Both the position numbers and the translations under genes were made by a program. The notes below the pieces were generated by a model. The model did not search any database and was not told the DNA's origin. It was given only the letters and a program-made list of their open reading frames with translations. A stretch of 64,000 nucleotides of DNA from Antedon mediterranea (Eukaryota > Echinodermata > Crinoidea > Comatulida > Antedonidae): NCBI RefSeq assembly GCF_964355755.1, contig NC_092675.1, forward strand, positions 16,071,312 to 16,135,311, written 5' to 3'. Below, piece by piece: positions 21,301-31,929 of the stretch (positions are counted from its first letter, which is position 1; each line of letters begins with the position of its first letter).

Positions 21301-24300
21301 TTATGGCGGCTGCTGTATGATGAGCGTGTGCGGCAATATCGTTAATTGTTCTGAATCATGTATATCCCTAAAACGTTGTTAAATTATGGTTCTCGGTAAA
21401 TTTGTCCTTTAAGACAATGTATATTATTCATTTGAGAACAATATTCAACAAATACACAATTTTGTGAATTGTTTACAACATACCCCCATGTTGGAACCCT
21501 GAATTTTCTGCTCTGCAATCTTAAGGTTTGCTCGGTGGCCTTCGTTTGTTGGGTCTAATTCCAATGCCTTTGAAAAAGACTCCTTTGCTTTGTGGTGGTT
21601 ATTCATACAACTGTAAGCTAATCTACAAAAAATAAAAATATATATTGTTGTAGACTTAAAAGAAAAAAGAATTACATAATAGTTCTAATAGTTTACAGCC
21701 AAATAATTATGTAATAGATTGTAAAAAATAGATCTTTGATAAGGTAAAATAAAACAGTATAACAATCTCTAATGGCTACGGTGGATGGAATATCAAGAGT
21801 GTCTAGTCTCCCCTCATATGACTGTCCTTGATAACGTTGATGCAAGATCAACCGGGTAGCCTGTCTCTGGATTTGAAATTTGCGATATAAAGGGTCCCAC
21901 ACCTCGCAACAGTACTTTATATTTGGGAGGACTAGACACTGGTATAATTTTATAAGAACGGGTGTAGAACAACCGCTAGCAATTGCTCTAACAAGACAAT
22001 ATGGCCCAGGATTGAACCCCGGGAGACACCTGACTTAACTAAACACCAATCAGATTGGACACCATTGAAAATACTCTTTGCTTACGACCAGATAAGGGAA
22101 AGAGTGAATCGCCTACACCATACGTTTTTGAAAGCTTTTTTTGAGTTAGAATTGAATGCCCTACTGTAATCAAGAGCCACGATATCAATCCGTGGTGCCC
22201 CATTATCTAAAGCCTTAACCCAGGATATTGTAGCCTCAGCCAAGACTGAGGAACAAGATTTTCCTGGAGTAAAACCATATTGGCCATCAAACATTAGTTC
22301 AAATTTGTTCAGGTGAAGACAGAGTTTGTCAGTGACAATACTCTCGAGCACCTTTGAGAATGAAGATGTCAGTGCAATCGGTCTATAGTTGCATAGATTC
22401 GTCTTGCTAAGCTTCTTATGGACTGGTGCGATGTTTGCACATTTTCATGCAGAAGGAAGATCACCTGTGAAAATTTGCTTACCCTAATCTTCCAAACGCT
22501 TTACTATATGTTGGATCTAAGGTAATTGCTTTGTTTCCATCATCTACAGCTTGTTGATGTTTGTTTAACTTGTGGTAGGCAGCTGCTCTATTACAATAAT
22601 AAACTGCATTGTTTATATCAATATCAAGTGCTTTGCTGTAGCAGGTCACTGCATCTTCATACTGTTCCTTCTTCATAAATTCATTTCCTAAATAAGAAAA
22701 TGAATGAATGATTATTTGTTTGTTAAAATTTCCCGAATCACCATAGATAACAAATACATTCCATGCAGAGAACAATGCAACAGTAAGTTGTGGCCCTCAT
22801 GTTTGAAGTAATTCTGTGAATTTATCTACTTCGTATAATGTACTGTAGAGGGTGCAATGTAATTGTTTTTTAAATCATGTGTAATACTGTACCATGAAGG
22901 TGTGCACAAACAGGTATGTTAAACAAGATTGTAACAAGCAACACGTAATGGTTTAAATGACAATAAAGCACAGAAAATCAAAGGGAAGGGTATATTTGCT
23001 ATATTTTGAATTTGCGTCAAAACTAGTTAGTTATTTAAACAAATATAAGATAAGATAAGATAAGATAAATCTTTATTGTCATGAACACAACAAGGCAAAC
23101 ATGAAATTGGTTTTCCTTGATGCTTAAAAACACATACAATATATATTAAACATTAAAAATATCTGTCTAAAAAGAACACTAGTTTAGTACACTGTAGTAC
23201 AAACATTATAATATGTCATAATAATATATCATAAATGAAAAAAACATAGAATGAGAATATACTGAAGTATTTATCTATAAAAATATTTATTGATTTCATG
23301 TTCACAGTCTATCCCATAAGCCATTTTTCATACCTTCACTTTTAAGTTGTTCAGCTTTTATTTTATCTTCATCTGAAACTACAAGTGGTACATCAGTAGG
23401 TTGTGTTGCTTCTCCAGCTGCTGACTATAACATAAACATTACATGCAAGTCATAATGCAAGTTGGGCTCACTATAACTGAACTTAATAGATACTGTAAAC
23501 AGTGGCGTAACGTAGGGACCTGAGGCCCCTGGTTTAGGAACCCCAAGTGGCTTTCCAACGCTGAGGCCTCAAGAGTTTTTAACCTTTTCTGGCATATCTA
23601 ATGTCTGTTTAGGGGCCCTGGATTTAGCCAGTAAGCGCTCATAGTCATTATGTCACTGACTGTAGAATGTAGGGGTAACAAGTCTGTCTGTTTTAGTACA
23701 TATTGGATGCATCAGTAATTGTATTTGTTTTTTGTACTGTATTATGGTCTCAGTTATCCTGGGAAAATACATGGAATAACAATAAAAAAAAAAGTTTTAA
23801 TAAACTCTTGAAACATGTCTTTGTGCAATCATACCATCATATCATTCCAAATGACCAAATGGTAAATTGTCAAAGACCCTAAAAAAGTCACTGTGATATC
23901 ATGCATAAGAAAATGCATAATACAACACGATACAAAATGATAATATGAACTGTATCAGCAAGGCAACAACAGGATACTGAGCTCCGGAGATCAAAGGGTT
24001 TATCTGTGGCTGCGACACGATCAGTTCCAAGCCTCTTAACAGACACTAAGTGCCGAGGAGAATATGCACATAGTACAGTACTGTTGGTATTTGTCGCAGC
24101 CACACATAAGATCAAAGGACTGTTACTAGTTCCTATCTCAGCAATGCGAGCTCAGTGTCCTGTTGTGTCAAAAGATCCCTATTGTGGTCTATGACTTACA
24201 GCACTAATTCCAGAAGCTGCATTAAATATATCTAACAGTGATCTTCCTGTACTAAGTTGTGTACGAATAGCATCATCCGTTGTACTCACTCCATAGGCAC

Positions 24301-27300
24301 TTTCAAGGCATTGCATTGATACTTCAGGAAAAACAAAAACATATTAGGTTGTCTAAACCTTAAGTTTAGCTAAATCACACAAAACACAAGTATTTTTTAA
24401 TGTGATGGTAGCCTTGTTTTGAAGCAAATCTAGAAAGTCTGAGTTTTTGAGATCTAGAAAACTCAGATCTCAATTTTAACGGTATGTGTACTGTATTTTC
24501 TATATGATTTAAGTCGTAGCCTGCTAACAGTAACAATAATAGTAAGAAAATGTTTAATACTGTAATATTTCAATAACCTAACCCATGATAAATGGGTCAT
24601 TCCATCTCAGTTCACCCAAAAAAAATGCATTTTTAAACCTTACCTCCTTCAATTTTGGTTTGGTGTATGGGTAATTTTAAGCCAAAATTACAAATTTTAA
24701 CTTATTGGACAAGCAGTTTTCTAGATATCACAATTTCAATTTTTCGATTTTTTGCATAAAACAGCATGGCCACCACATTTCAAATAGTTATACCTCTGGA
24801 AATACATGTCTGTTTTGATGTATTACAAGCTATTTCTTAAGGAATGTACACCAAATTGACCCCAAATTGACCCCTGTGTATACAACAAGAATGGGTATGT
24901 CAACTTCAAATGGCAATTACATTAAATAAAAAAGAAAACCCCTCCAATTTTTTTATATGTTGCAGTTCATGTTCATATGTTCTGTTTTACATCCTTTCTT
25001 TAATAATATCTCATACATATTTACCCTCACCATCATCAAACTCATTCTTTTTAACACCTGCTACTGAACTTGAAGTGTCTGATATAATAAAAGGACTTGA
25101 GTCTAAAAAAGAATCTGGTTATGATAATCTAACTCTGTTCTTAAACAAGTATATCCTTTTATTTTAAGTCATTTAACATATGCTATAAATACTTCATTCT
25201 CTACAGGTATTGTACCTACTCGCAAATCGCAAAAGTTATCCCAGTCTTTAAAAAGGGAAACCCTGAATCTATCACTAATTATAGACCTATTTCCATTCTT
25301 CCTGTAATTTCAAAAATTATTGAAAAAATGATGCATTCTAGACTGTATAATTACCTTAATAAATATAACTTGTTAACTCATAGCCAATATGGATTTAGGT
25401 CAAATCATTCAACTTGTCATGCTATTCTAGAATTAGTAAGTTCTATAAATGAAGCATTCGAAAACAATAAACTTTTGTTAAGTACATTTCTCGACCTATC
25501 TAAAGCGTTTGATGTAGTAAATCATTCAATATTACTTGATAAGCTTTCATATTATGGTATTTGAGGTATTGCACTTGAATGGTTCAGGAATTATCTTAAT
25601 GACCGCAAACAATTTGTACAAATCAATAATTGTATGTCATCTGCAAGTCAGGTTACATGTGGAGTGCCACAGGGTTCTGTTTTGGGCCCCTTGTTATTTT
25701 TAATTTACATAAACGACCTATCTCAAGTAACTGACAATTTACGTGTGATCTTATTTGCAGATGACACAATAGTTTATTTCCAACATGATAATATAGATAC
25801 CTTATTTAATGTATTTAATAATGAATTACAAAAAATGAGCACCTGGTTTATTGCAAACAAATTGCTGATTAACTTAACAAAAACAAATTGTATTGTCTTT
25901 CATTCTCATAAAAAAAGAATAAAATTCAATAATAATCATAATATTTTACTAAATGGTGTTAAAATCACTCGAAAAGTGAAGTATTATTTCTGGGTGTTTT
26001 GATAAATAACATCTAAACTGGACAGGTCATCAACATTATATAGCAAATAAGAATATTGGTGTAATAAATAAGCTTAAACATTTTTTCCCTCACAATATTT
26101 TAATACAACTTTATAACACACTTGTACTCTCCCATTTACAATACTGTAACCTTATTTGGGCAGCTGATTTACCCATCTCATCTTGATAAACTATTAAAGT
26201 TGCAAAAACGTGTAATTTAGAATTATGCATTTAGCTCCATTTGATTCTCATTCTGAACCATTGATTAAGAAATCAAATATTCTTAAAATTACTGATATCC
26301 ATAACATTCAAATCTCTATTTTTATGTTTAAATTCATAAAGGGCTCACTACTTAGACCTATTCTTGAATTGTTTTCTAAATTTACTGTTATAAGCAAATA
26401 TAATTTTAGAAATCCACGTAAGATACTTGTACCACTTGTTAGATTAACCAAATCTAAATATTGTATAACCTTCTCAGGACCAACTCTGTGGAATGATTTA
26501 GATGATAAACTTACTGACTGTAAAACTTTAATAATTTTTAAGAAATGTATAAAGTATTTCTATTTGTCTAATTACCATGAGTAAAAATATAACTGTCATT
26601 TACATATATTTATTTTCATAATTACTTATATAATTTGAAGTCTAAATAAGGCGTATACCTTTTTCCTTATTAAACTATTTCTAATATTTGTTTTGTTAGG
26701 GGTCTGATTGAGACAAGTTTAATACTTCTAAACCAGATCCCAGCCAAAAAAAAAAGTAAGTAGAAATGTTATGTTAAAATGTTTAATATTTATGTTAAAT
26801 AATATGTTTTTTGGTTGAATAAATATTACGAAAGGAAACGATAATATCATCATATTTTATTCACTTTTCAACTCGAAATTGCGTTATAGGACCATTTCAA
26901 AAGTGACAGGCTACGCACGTGTAAGTTAACAAAATGGTGAAAATATGCTAAATTTAAAAAATTAATATACTGTAGATCGTCAGAATGCTCGGGAACACCT
27001 ATTTTTCATTTCATTTTCTTGAAGTGTATGTATCATATGTAAGATTTATTATGAAATTAAGAGCACAAAAGTCATCATTAATTGCATATTAAATTTTTTT
27101 AAAATAATTTTGACAATTAAACAAATTATGACATTTTCTTAGGCCGAAATAAAAAACTTAACATCAGGCCCATAGCCAGAATACATCAGAGGGGGATTTT
27201 CTTGACACCAATTATTTTGCAAGTGCAGCGAGCAACTGTAGGCTGGGGGACAGGGAGCCACCAAGGACCCCCGGTCGGGGTTCAGGGGCCGAAGGTCCCT

Positions 27301-29080
27301 GGAAGCTTTGGCTCTCAGAGCAATTTCGGTTGTTTTAATAAGCAAAAAAGGGGGGTGGGGGGGTAGGTTGTTAAATTGGGTAGGTTAGGCCATTTTTCAC
27401 ATTCTGAACTTCAAGGCTAAATATCTCTAAAGTTCGGGTTGCAACTCTTTGCCGCTTTGTGATGCCAGGCCTCATATGTTATTTTGTAGAATAAAGTTAA
27501 TCACTTCCATAAAAAATGTATTGTATTGTAACCAGGGGGTATAATGTCGATCGAACAATTAAAAATATCTTTTTAGGCATAATTAATTTATAATAATTTT
27601 CAATTTATAAAATAAATGTCAAAACAGGCAATGTAACCGTGATCTGGACTGTGTCTTAATGACTGTCGTGACCAGATTCGTACTAAAATATGATAAAATG
27701 GAGATGAGAGAGAAAAGGCTATTATGTCGTTTAGGCCTTGTTGAGTATTTCCAACAAGAGGAAGTAATTCAAGTTTATCCGCATTGCTCACCATAGGAAC
27801 GCTAACAATCATGTTCGCGCTACAGTGTAAAATCCCACATTGACATAACATAACTTACCCTCCACACAAGTAAGGCAGGTTTTTCTCGTCTTAATAATTC
27901 CTTTTACATGCCTTAAAAAATACTCCCCTCCGAGGTTGCTTATAAAATAGGCCTGTTTAATATGTAGACATCTCTTTTGAAGTGTTTACTGGTTACAATG
28001 TTTACAAATAAACATTTTTCATCGATCTAATTTTTGGTCAAAGTGGATAACTATTATGTTGCATTCAAATGGAATATTCAACCAAATTTTTTTTAAGAAT
28101 TATTTTTTCAGGGGACAAAACATCTTTAACATTTATTACTATGAGGTTATACGTTCAAAACCATTTACTACTGTATTCCAAAAAATAATAATTTTCAGAA
28201 AATAGTATGACTGTCACTGAAGTTTCATCCAACAAAAGAGTACACAAAAACTCACAATACTATATGTAGATTCCTTAAAATCTCCCCTTTACAAAAATAC
28301 CTTGGTTTTCAAAATCGGACCTGTATTTCCTGAGATACAGCTATTTGAAATGTGTTGACTGCGGTATTTTTCGTGAAAAAAAAATTAGAATCGCGATATC
28401 TCGAATACCGCTAATTTTTTAAAAAATTGATATTTTGACCTTAATCACCATAAATTTCCCATACCAAATTTCACCAAAATTTAAGGAAGTAGGGTTTAAC
28501 TCATTGGGTGATCTGAGATGGAATGACCCTACTGTAATATGGATAAATCCATTTAATAGGCCTGAGTTTTCGTATAGCAGAATGGCGAGAAAACTCAGAT
28601 CTTGAAATCAGGGTTTTCTAGATCTGCAAAACTCAGATATATCCGAGATCTGAGTTTTCTATTATTTTTAGCCTTATTACCGTATTACACCATCTTAAAA
28701 AAAAAGTATTAAAACAGGTAATATATGCATTTCTCCTTGATCCAAATAAGTATGAGGACCCTTAGACCAAACCAGTTAAGAAATCAGAAATCTGAATCTA
28801 TCAGAATTCTTGACTTGACACATTAAGATTATGAGCATATTAAAAGATAGCAGTAAAGGTAGCCTTGCACTACACAACACTAAAACAATTACCCATGGCA
28901 TACATTTATAGTATTTAAGAAACATATGTTTATTAGGAATGTTTATGATAAATTAAAGGTTAGCCTCTGGTGCTACTTACCTTCAACACTTTCTGTTGCA
29001 TCTTCGTTAAGTGTTCCACCCTGAATCTGTTGATCTAAAAACTCTAAAATGGCGTACACTAGTTTACTTATATCCGACAT
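18391..29080 (-). CDS. SGTB: small glutamine-rich TPR co-chaperone (SGTA/SGTB)
   Basis: Ten coding exons on the minus strand: 29080-28981, 24321-24200, 23424-23334, 22687-22483, 21622-21484, 20958-20872, 20490-20453, 19875-19714, 19346-19219 and 18398-18391. They sum to 1080 nt, i.e. 359 residues plus stop, in consistent phases. The ATG follows an in-frame TAG. Residues ~1-75 ([19 protein letters not shown]...) are the N-terminal homodimer/Get4-5-binding domain. Residues ~96-197 are three TPRs that keep carboxylate-clamp motifs [15 protein letters not shown] and YSKAFGR, used to bind Hsp70/Hsp90 tails. Next come NNPMLMNM and SNPQMQQM, then a Gln-rich tail ([20 protein letters not shown]). Family members hand tail-anchored or mislocalised proteins between chaperones and the BAG6/GET pathway in the cytosol. 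It is a little longer than human SGTA (~313). The last exon adds only Ser-Val-stop and is the least certain part. Synteny favours SGTB, but it may be the single ancestral SGT. Confidence 0.95.
18455..18715. mobile_element. MITE with ~36-bp TIRs and a tRNA-like core
   Basis: TATTCCTGAATGTCTCAGGC continuing into AGAAATCATGAATAAT is inverted at the right end as ATTATTCATGATTTCTGCCT followed by GAGACGTCAAGGAATA. Between them lies a tRNA-like stretch (GGGTTCAAG, GGATTTCAAATCCC). It sits in the last SGT intron. Confidence 0.85.
18774..19111. mobile_element. MITE with AAAGCCGATTTTCCACTAG ends
   Basis: AAAGCCGATTTTCCACTAGG on the left and CTAGTGGAAAATCGGCTTT on the right are near-perfect inverted repeats. 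The ~300-bp non-coding interior has inner mirrored AAATTTGTT-like words. It lies in the last SGT intron, ~110 bp from exon 19346-19219. The short plus-strand frame inside is not a gene. Confidence 0.9.
19436..19569. mobile_element. MITE family M1, well-preserved copy
   Basis: AAGCTCTGTCTACACTATAA on the left; TCACATAAAGCTTGATGGCA and AGAGCTT on the right. The centre GTGATATGCCCAAATATGGT is nearly palindromic with CCATATGGGCATATCAC. It is in SGT intron 8. Confidence 0.8.
19915..20160 (+). mobile_element. tRNA-derived SINE with AAATAAGTAAATAAATAA tail
   Basis: A tRNA-like head carries an A-box-like GTAACTTGTTGGTTAACG and a B-box GGGTTCAATCC. A body follows with AATCCATCCTGTAATTGACA and CGCTGTTGGATGCGTATGAA, then a short A/T tail (AAATAAGTAAATAAATAAG). 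It is antisense to SGT, in intron 7. The body is shared with 12745-12845. Confidence 0.75.
21690..22476 (-). mobile_element. decayed LINE reverse transcriptase filling SGT intron 4
   Basis: Collinear minus-strand fragments of a non-LTR reverse transcriptase: FTGDLPSA and [11 protein letters not shown] (from ~22475), [43 protein letters not shown], a GVPQGS-like GVSRGSILG (~22025), and a C-terminal block with [20 protein letters not shown] (to ~21700). Stops, frameshifts and internal deletions show it is dead. It takes up nearly the whole intron (21623-22482) in the sense orientation, and its recognisable code begins within about ten bases of the exon 4 donor. Confidence 0.85.
23043..23110 (-). 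repeat. retroelement 3' tail (AAGAT)n
   Basis: On the minus strand, TGTTCATGACAATAAAGATT is followed by repeated TTATC units. This is a typical 3' end of a non-LTR element or SINE with a short tandem tail. It lies in SGT intron 3. Confidence 0.55.
23500..23658. mobile_element. hAT-type MITE with 8-bp target duplication
   Basis: Begins CAGTGGCGTAACGTAGGG and ends ...CATTATGTCACTG, inverted to each other in the terminal CAGTGrCrTAA. It is flanked by ACTGTAAA (23492-23499) and ACTGTAGA (23659-23666), an 8-bp direct repeat with one mismatch. Terminal CAGTG with an 8-bp duplication is the hAT signature. It sits in SGT intron 2. Confidence 0.85.
23965..24168. mobile_element. MITE with ACAACAGGACACTGAGCTC ends
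   Basis: AACAACAGGATACTGAGCTC on the left mirrors GAGCTCAGTGTCCTGTTGTG on the right. Inner GTGGCTGCGACA and TGTCGCAGCCAC are also inverted. Part of a second copy is at 44982-45060. It ends about 30 bp from SGT exon 2; the open frames on both strands are artefacts of its palindromic structure. Confidence 0.85.
24905..26836 (+). mobile_element. truncated LINE with decayed reverse transcriptase
   Basis: Plus-strand reverse transcriptase of Jockey/CR1-like type. In order: a pre-RT block [20 protein letters not shown], an NYRPISILP block (~25280), a region from 25328 with [14 protein letters not shown] and [34 protein letters not shown] (~25660), the FADDT catalytic box (~25757), then a thumb and C-terminal domain to 26584. 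A stop at 25562 and frameshifts near 25150-25230 and 25980 kill it. The 5' half with the endonuclease is absent. The 3' end has an A-rich stretch after CCAGATCCCAGCC, then a further ~80 bp. Confidence 0.85.
28010..28129 (-). mobile_element. partial TTAA MITE (family M9)
   Basis: On the minus strand, TTAAAGATGTTTTGTCCCC leads into TTGAATATTCCATTTGAATG and CATAATAGTTATCCACTTTG. These match the first third of the copy at 4415-4771. Confidence 0.75.
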
Positions 29081-30165
29081 TTCAATCTAGGCCTGAAATA
29101 TATAACATTAGATCATTATTAAAATATGGTCACTATTTAATAAATCATAAAGGAGTATATTTCCAGCTTTACTAAATAAGTAACAAAATAAAAGCCAAGT
29201 CAGCCTAATAATAAGGACATAAGGAAATGTAGATAAACAGGCTATACTGTACACAATTTTTTTGGCCTTAATTTATAGAAACCTCCGACGGCAAAACACA
29301 ATCATTATGGACAAATTGACGGGATTTGGCCGTACCTCTCATGGCGCACTGCATGGTCAGAAGATATCTACAAAAAATGCGTGCTGAGCACTGATACATT
29401 GTGAGCGGTATTGGTGACCCTAGTGTGTAAATTTTACGGTGTAGTCTGCCAATTTACAAATATTATCTTCCAGCCCTGGACTTCTATAACGTATATGGAT
29501 ATTTTATACAAATTAAATTTCAATTTAGTGGCAGAAAGAACATTTAGTATGAAATTAAGGGTGTTGCCCGGGCAACTAGGGTAAGCTGTTCAAAACGATT
29601 GATTACGAAGAACAAAATTAACAAGATGATACAACATTATAAACGAAATAACAGCACCATTTTCACGAAAATGAAAATCTAAGGTACCAACATTGTGCTG
29701 AGGCCACAGCTAGTCAGCGCCTATATAACTTTTTATCATGATTACCCAACTTTTTACAATATTTTTATGCAAGATCGGGACATGAGGTTTTAGGGGGTTG
29801 CCTAAAACATTTTTATAAAAATTAACAATATCAATGTTATTATCTTTGGTTTATGTAATTAATTATATTTACAAAAATGTTGATTATGATATAAGTCAAG
29901 AATTTTTATCTTTTATTGATTAATTTTCAGTCTCTATCCCACCAAAGTATGGGGACACGATTTTAGACACTTACTGAAGAATGACCCGTAACTCATTGTT
30001 AACTGCTGGAAAACAGGCTTTAGAGTATTGGAAAATGACAGTATAAGATGTTTGTACATCGTTTTAAATGATTTACAATGCGCTGGAACCATTTCCTGGA
30101 CCCCGACCGGGGTACCTTGATGGCCCCCAGCCAAGGTTTGCTCGCTTCCCTCGCAAGGTACGCCG
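29081..30165. other. SGT 5' flank, possible noncoding first exon
   Basis: Immediately upstream of the SGT ATG the minus strand reads ATATTTCAG then GCCTAGATTGAA-ATG. This looks like a splice acceptor, so a noncoding 5' UTR exon and the promoter probably lie further right. I could not place them. The rest is unremarkable; 30080-30160 contains a GC-richer patch with CCCCGACCGGGG resembling 27260-27290. Confidence 0.4.
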
Positions 30166-30170
30166 AATCC

Positions 30171-30654
30171 GGGACGATTCGGCCCCGAGACGATTCGGCC
30201 CACTTTTGGGTCGAAACATCGCACTTTGAGGGCCGAAACGTCTCACTTTAGACCAAATTCATATTCATTTTTAGTTGGTATTTATTAAGTTTTTAAAAGT
30301 GTTTAACAACCCGTATTTTATTGATATTCACAATGTTAATATAATATATAAAATAAATTCAGTACTAAAAAAATGTAATTTTATATTCAATTTATTACTT
30401 CGAAAACTTTGTTTTTTTCGTGCATTCGCCAAGCGGCCTACAGAGGGCGTAGCTTGTTTACATCGTTCACGTGACTAATCTTTATCCCTAGTAGTACTAA
30501 CCCATACTTAGTCTCTCGGAAAATAAAGTTTGGGAATAAAAGCTTATTTTATGCATATCAAAACCGATAAGATTAAGTATGCCAAATCGTTTCAGGGCCG
30601 AATAGTCCTGGGCCGAATCGTTTCAGGGCCGAATAGTCTCAGGGCCAAATCTTC
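30171..30654. mobile_element. foldback repeat with GGGCCGAATCGTCC end arrays, copy 2
   Basis: Left end GGGACGATTCGGCCCCGAGA then CGATTCGGCCC; right end has four GGGCCGAATmGT-type words in the opposite orientation. The centre aligns with 1466-2088 (TTTTATTGATATTCACAATG, GTGCATTCGCCAAGCGGCC, AAAGCTTATTTTATGCATAT). It is shorter than copy 1. Confidence 0.75.
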
Positions 30655-31224
30655 CCGCTACCGGTACCTCTCCCCACCCCATTTTAACATGTTAGATCCG
30701 CCCCTGTGTTATTGATTATTCTGTTTAAAAAAATTAAAATCCTTTTTGACCAGCAGCACTACTGGTAGAAAACTTTACACTTATGAACAGTCAAAATATA
30801 ATAAATTAAATGCATGACGTTAACCGTGCTGATGATAGCCACTTCCTTACACATAAGACCTAGGCCTACTAGGCCCTAGTACCCTTCCACCATCCAGCCA
30901 GGCTGCTGTGTGTAGTGTGGTGGTCTAGGCTATATAGGCCTATATATTTGTGTTCCTGCTGTGTCTGATGAGTGTGCTGTGGTTCGTACTGACGGGGTGG
31001 GCCTAGGCCTAATAATAATCATAATTATTTTTTCTGCTACAACTTTAAATTACTTAAACTTTAATTAATAACCAATGATTATATTCAATGATTAACCATT
31101 AATAAAATAGCCTTTTAAGTAGCTAGTAGTAGGGCCTAGCCTAGGCCGCCTACCTACCTTTCCGATTGTTCATGTGTTTTCAGTAAAAATCAGGCGCCCT
31201 CAATTATCAAAATACCATATCTAT
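30655..31224. other. intergenic, TAGGCCTA-rich, no gene seen
   Basis: Contains clusters of AGGCCTA and CCTAGGCC words near 30860-31020 and 31140. No coding signal or element boundary could be supported. Confidence 0.35.
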
Positions 31225-31560
31225 GAAAGGCCCTTTATAGTGTAGGCCACTATGTAATTTCGTGTCATTTTTTTGTTAAAAGCAAAATTCCAGCTGATTT
31301 AGTGTCTTTAGGATGTAAAGTAATGAAAAAAATATGTTGCCATTTTTTTTAAAAAGCTTAAGGGTGTCAAATCCAAGATGGCCGCCAATACGTAAAATAT
31401 CCAATAAATGTACCATATTGGACAAAGTAACACCCATTATGAATAATATTTTAAGTTCATATGGGTTCTCTGCTACATAAGAATTATTATAAACCTATAT
31501 TCATTTGTATTCTGACATTTTGAATTTCAAAATGGCCGCCATTTTTTAAAAATTGATTAA
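31225..31560 (+). repeat. dispersed repeat D2 (AAGATGGCCGCC), copy 1
   Basis: Shares TTTTTTGTTAAAAGCAAA, ATGAAAAAAATATGTTGCCA, TCCAAGATGGCCGCC and AAAATGGCCGCC with the inverted copy at 37440-37790. The class is unknown; the paired GGCGGCCAT/ATGGCCGCC words are internal inverted motifs. Confidence 0.7.
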
Positions 31561-31929
31561 ATTTCTTATTAAAATATGTGCAAGTTATGACGTTGATTGA
31601 AATCACATAAAATGATAGGCCTATGACAACAACATGGTGATTAACACAAAATGTTGACCATCAGGAGGTCTACAGTACTGACAGTACACTTCTTCATATT
31701 AAAACATCTCATAAACTTCTTCAGTTAAATGACAACTAACTCTGCCAAAGTCCTTCAATGAAATATTTCTAATCTTGAATGCGATACAGTAAGTTGACCT
31801 TCCTTCGTTCTCTACTACTGTATCCATCGAACTTCCACAGACTGATCTGCGTTCCCAACAACCTTGTTCAGAAACATATTGGCAAAATAACTGAAATACC
31901 TCATTTCACAGGCAAATAATCTCTATAGG

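Larger units (their letters stand above)
24594..28529. mobile_element. long-TIR element nested in SGT intron 1
   Basis: Starts GGGTCATTCCATCTCAG and ends CTGAGATGGAATGACCC. About 300 bp on each side align as diverged inverted repeats: CCTTCAATTTTGG with CCTTAAATTTTGG, CACATTTCAAATAG on both, and GGAAATACATGTC with GGAAATACAGGTC. No transposase was seen. The interior contains a LINE (24905-26836), a TTAA-MITE fragment and low-complexity DNA. The divergence between arms suggests an old element. Confidence 0.8.
24424..28660. mobile_element. CTCAGAT-family TIR element, host of a nested stack
   Basis: The left part (24424-24593) carries TCTAGAAAGTCTGAG, GAGATCTAGAAAACTCAGAT and a core collinear with the 11066-11898 element (TATGATTTAAGTCGTAGCC, GTTTAATACTGTAATATTTC). 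The right part (28530-28660) carries GAGAAAACTCAGATCTTG and GAGATCTGAGTTTTCTA. The ~3.9 kb between them is foreign and carries its own inverted ends. The stack fills most of SGT intron 1. Confidence 0.75.

Noticed and set aside
23888-24194. Opposing 75- and 62-codon frames
   Set aside because: Both lie within the palindromic MITE at 23965-24168.
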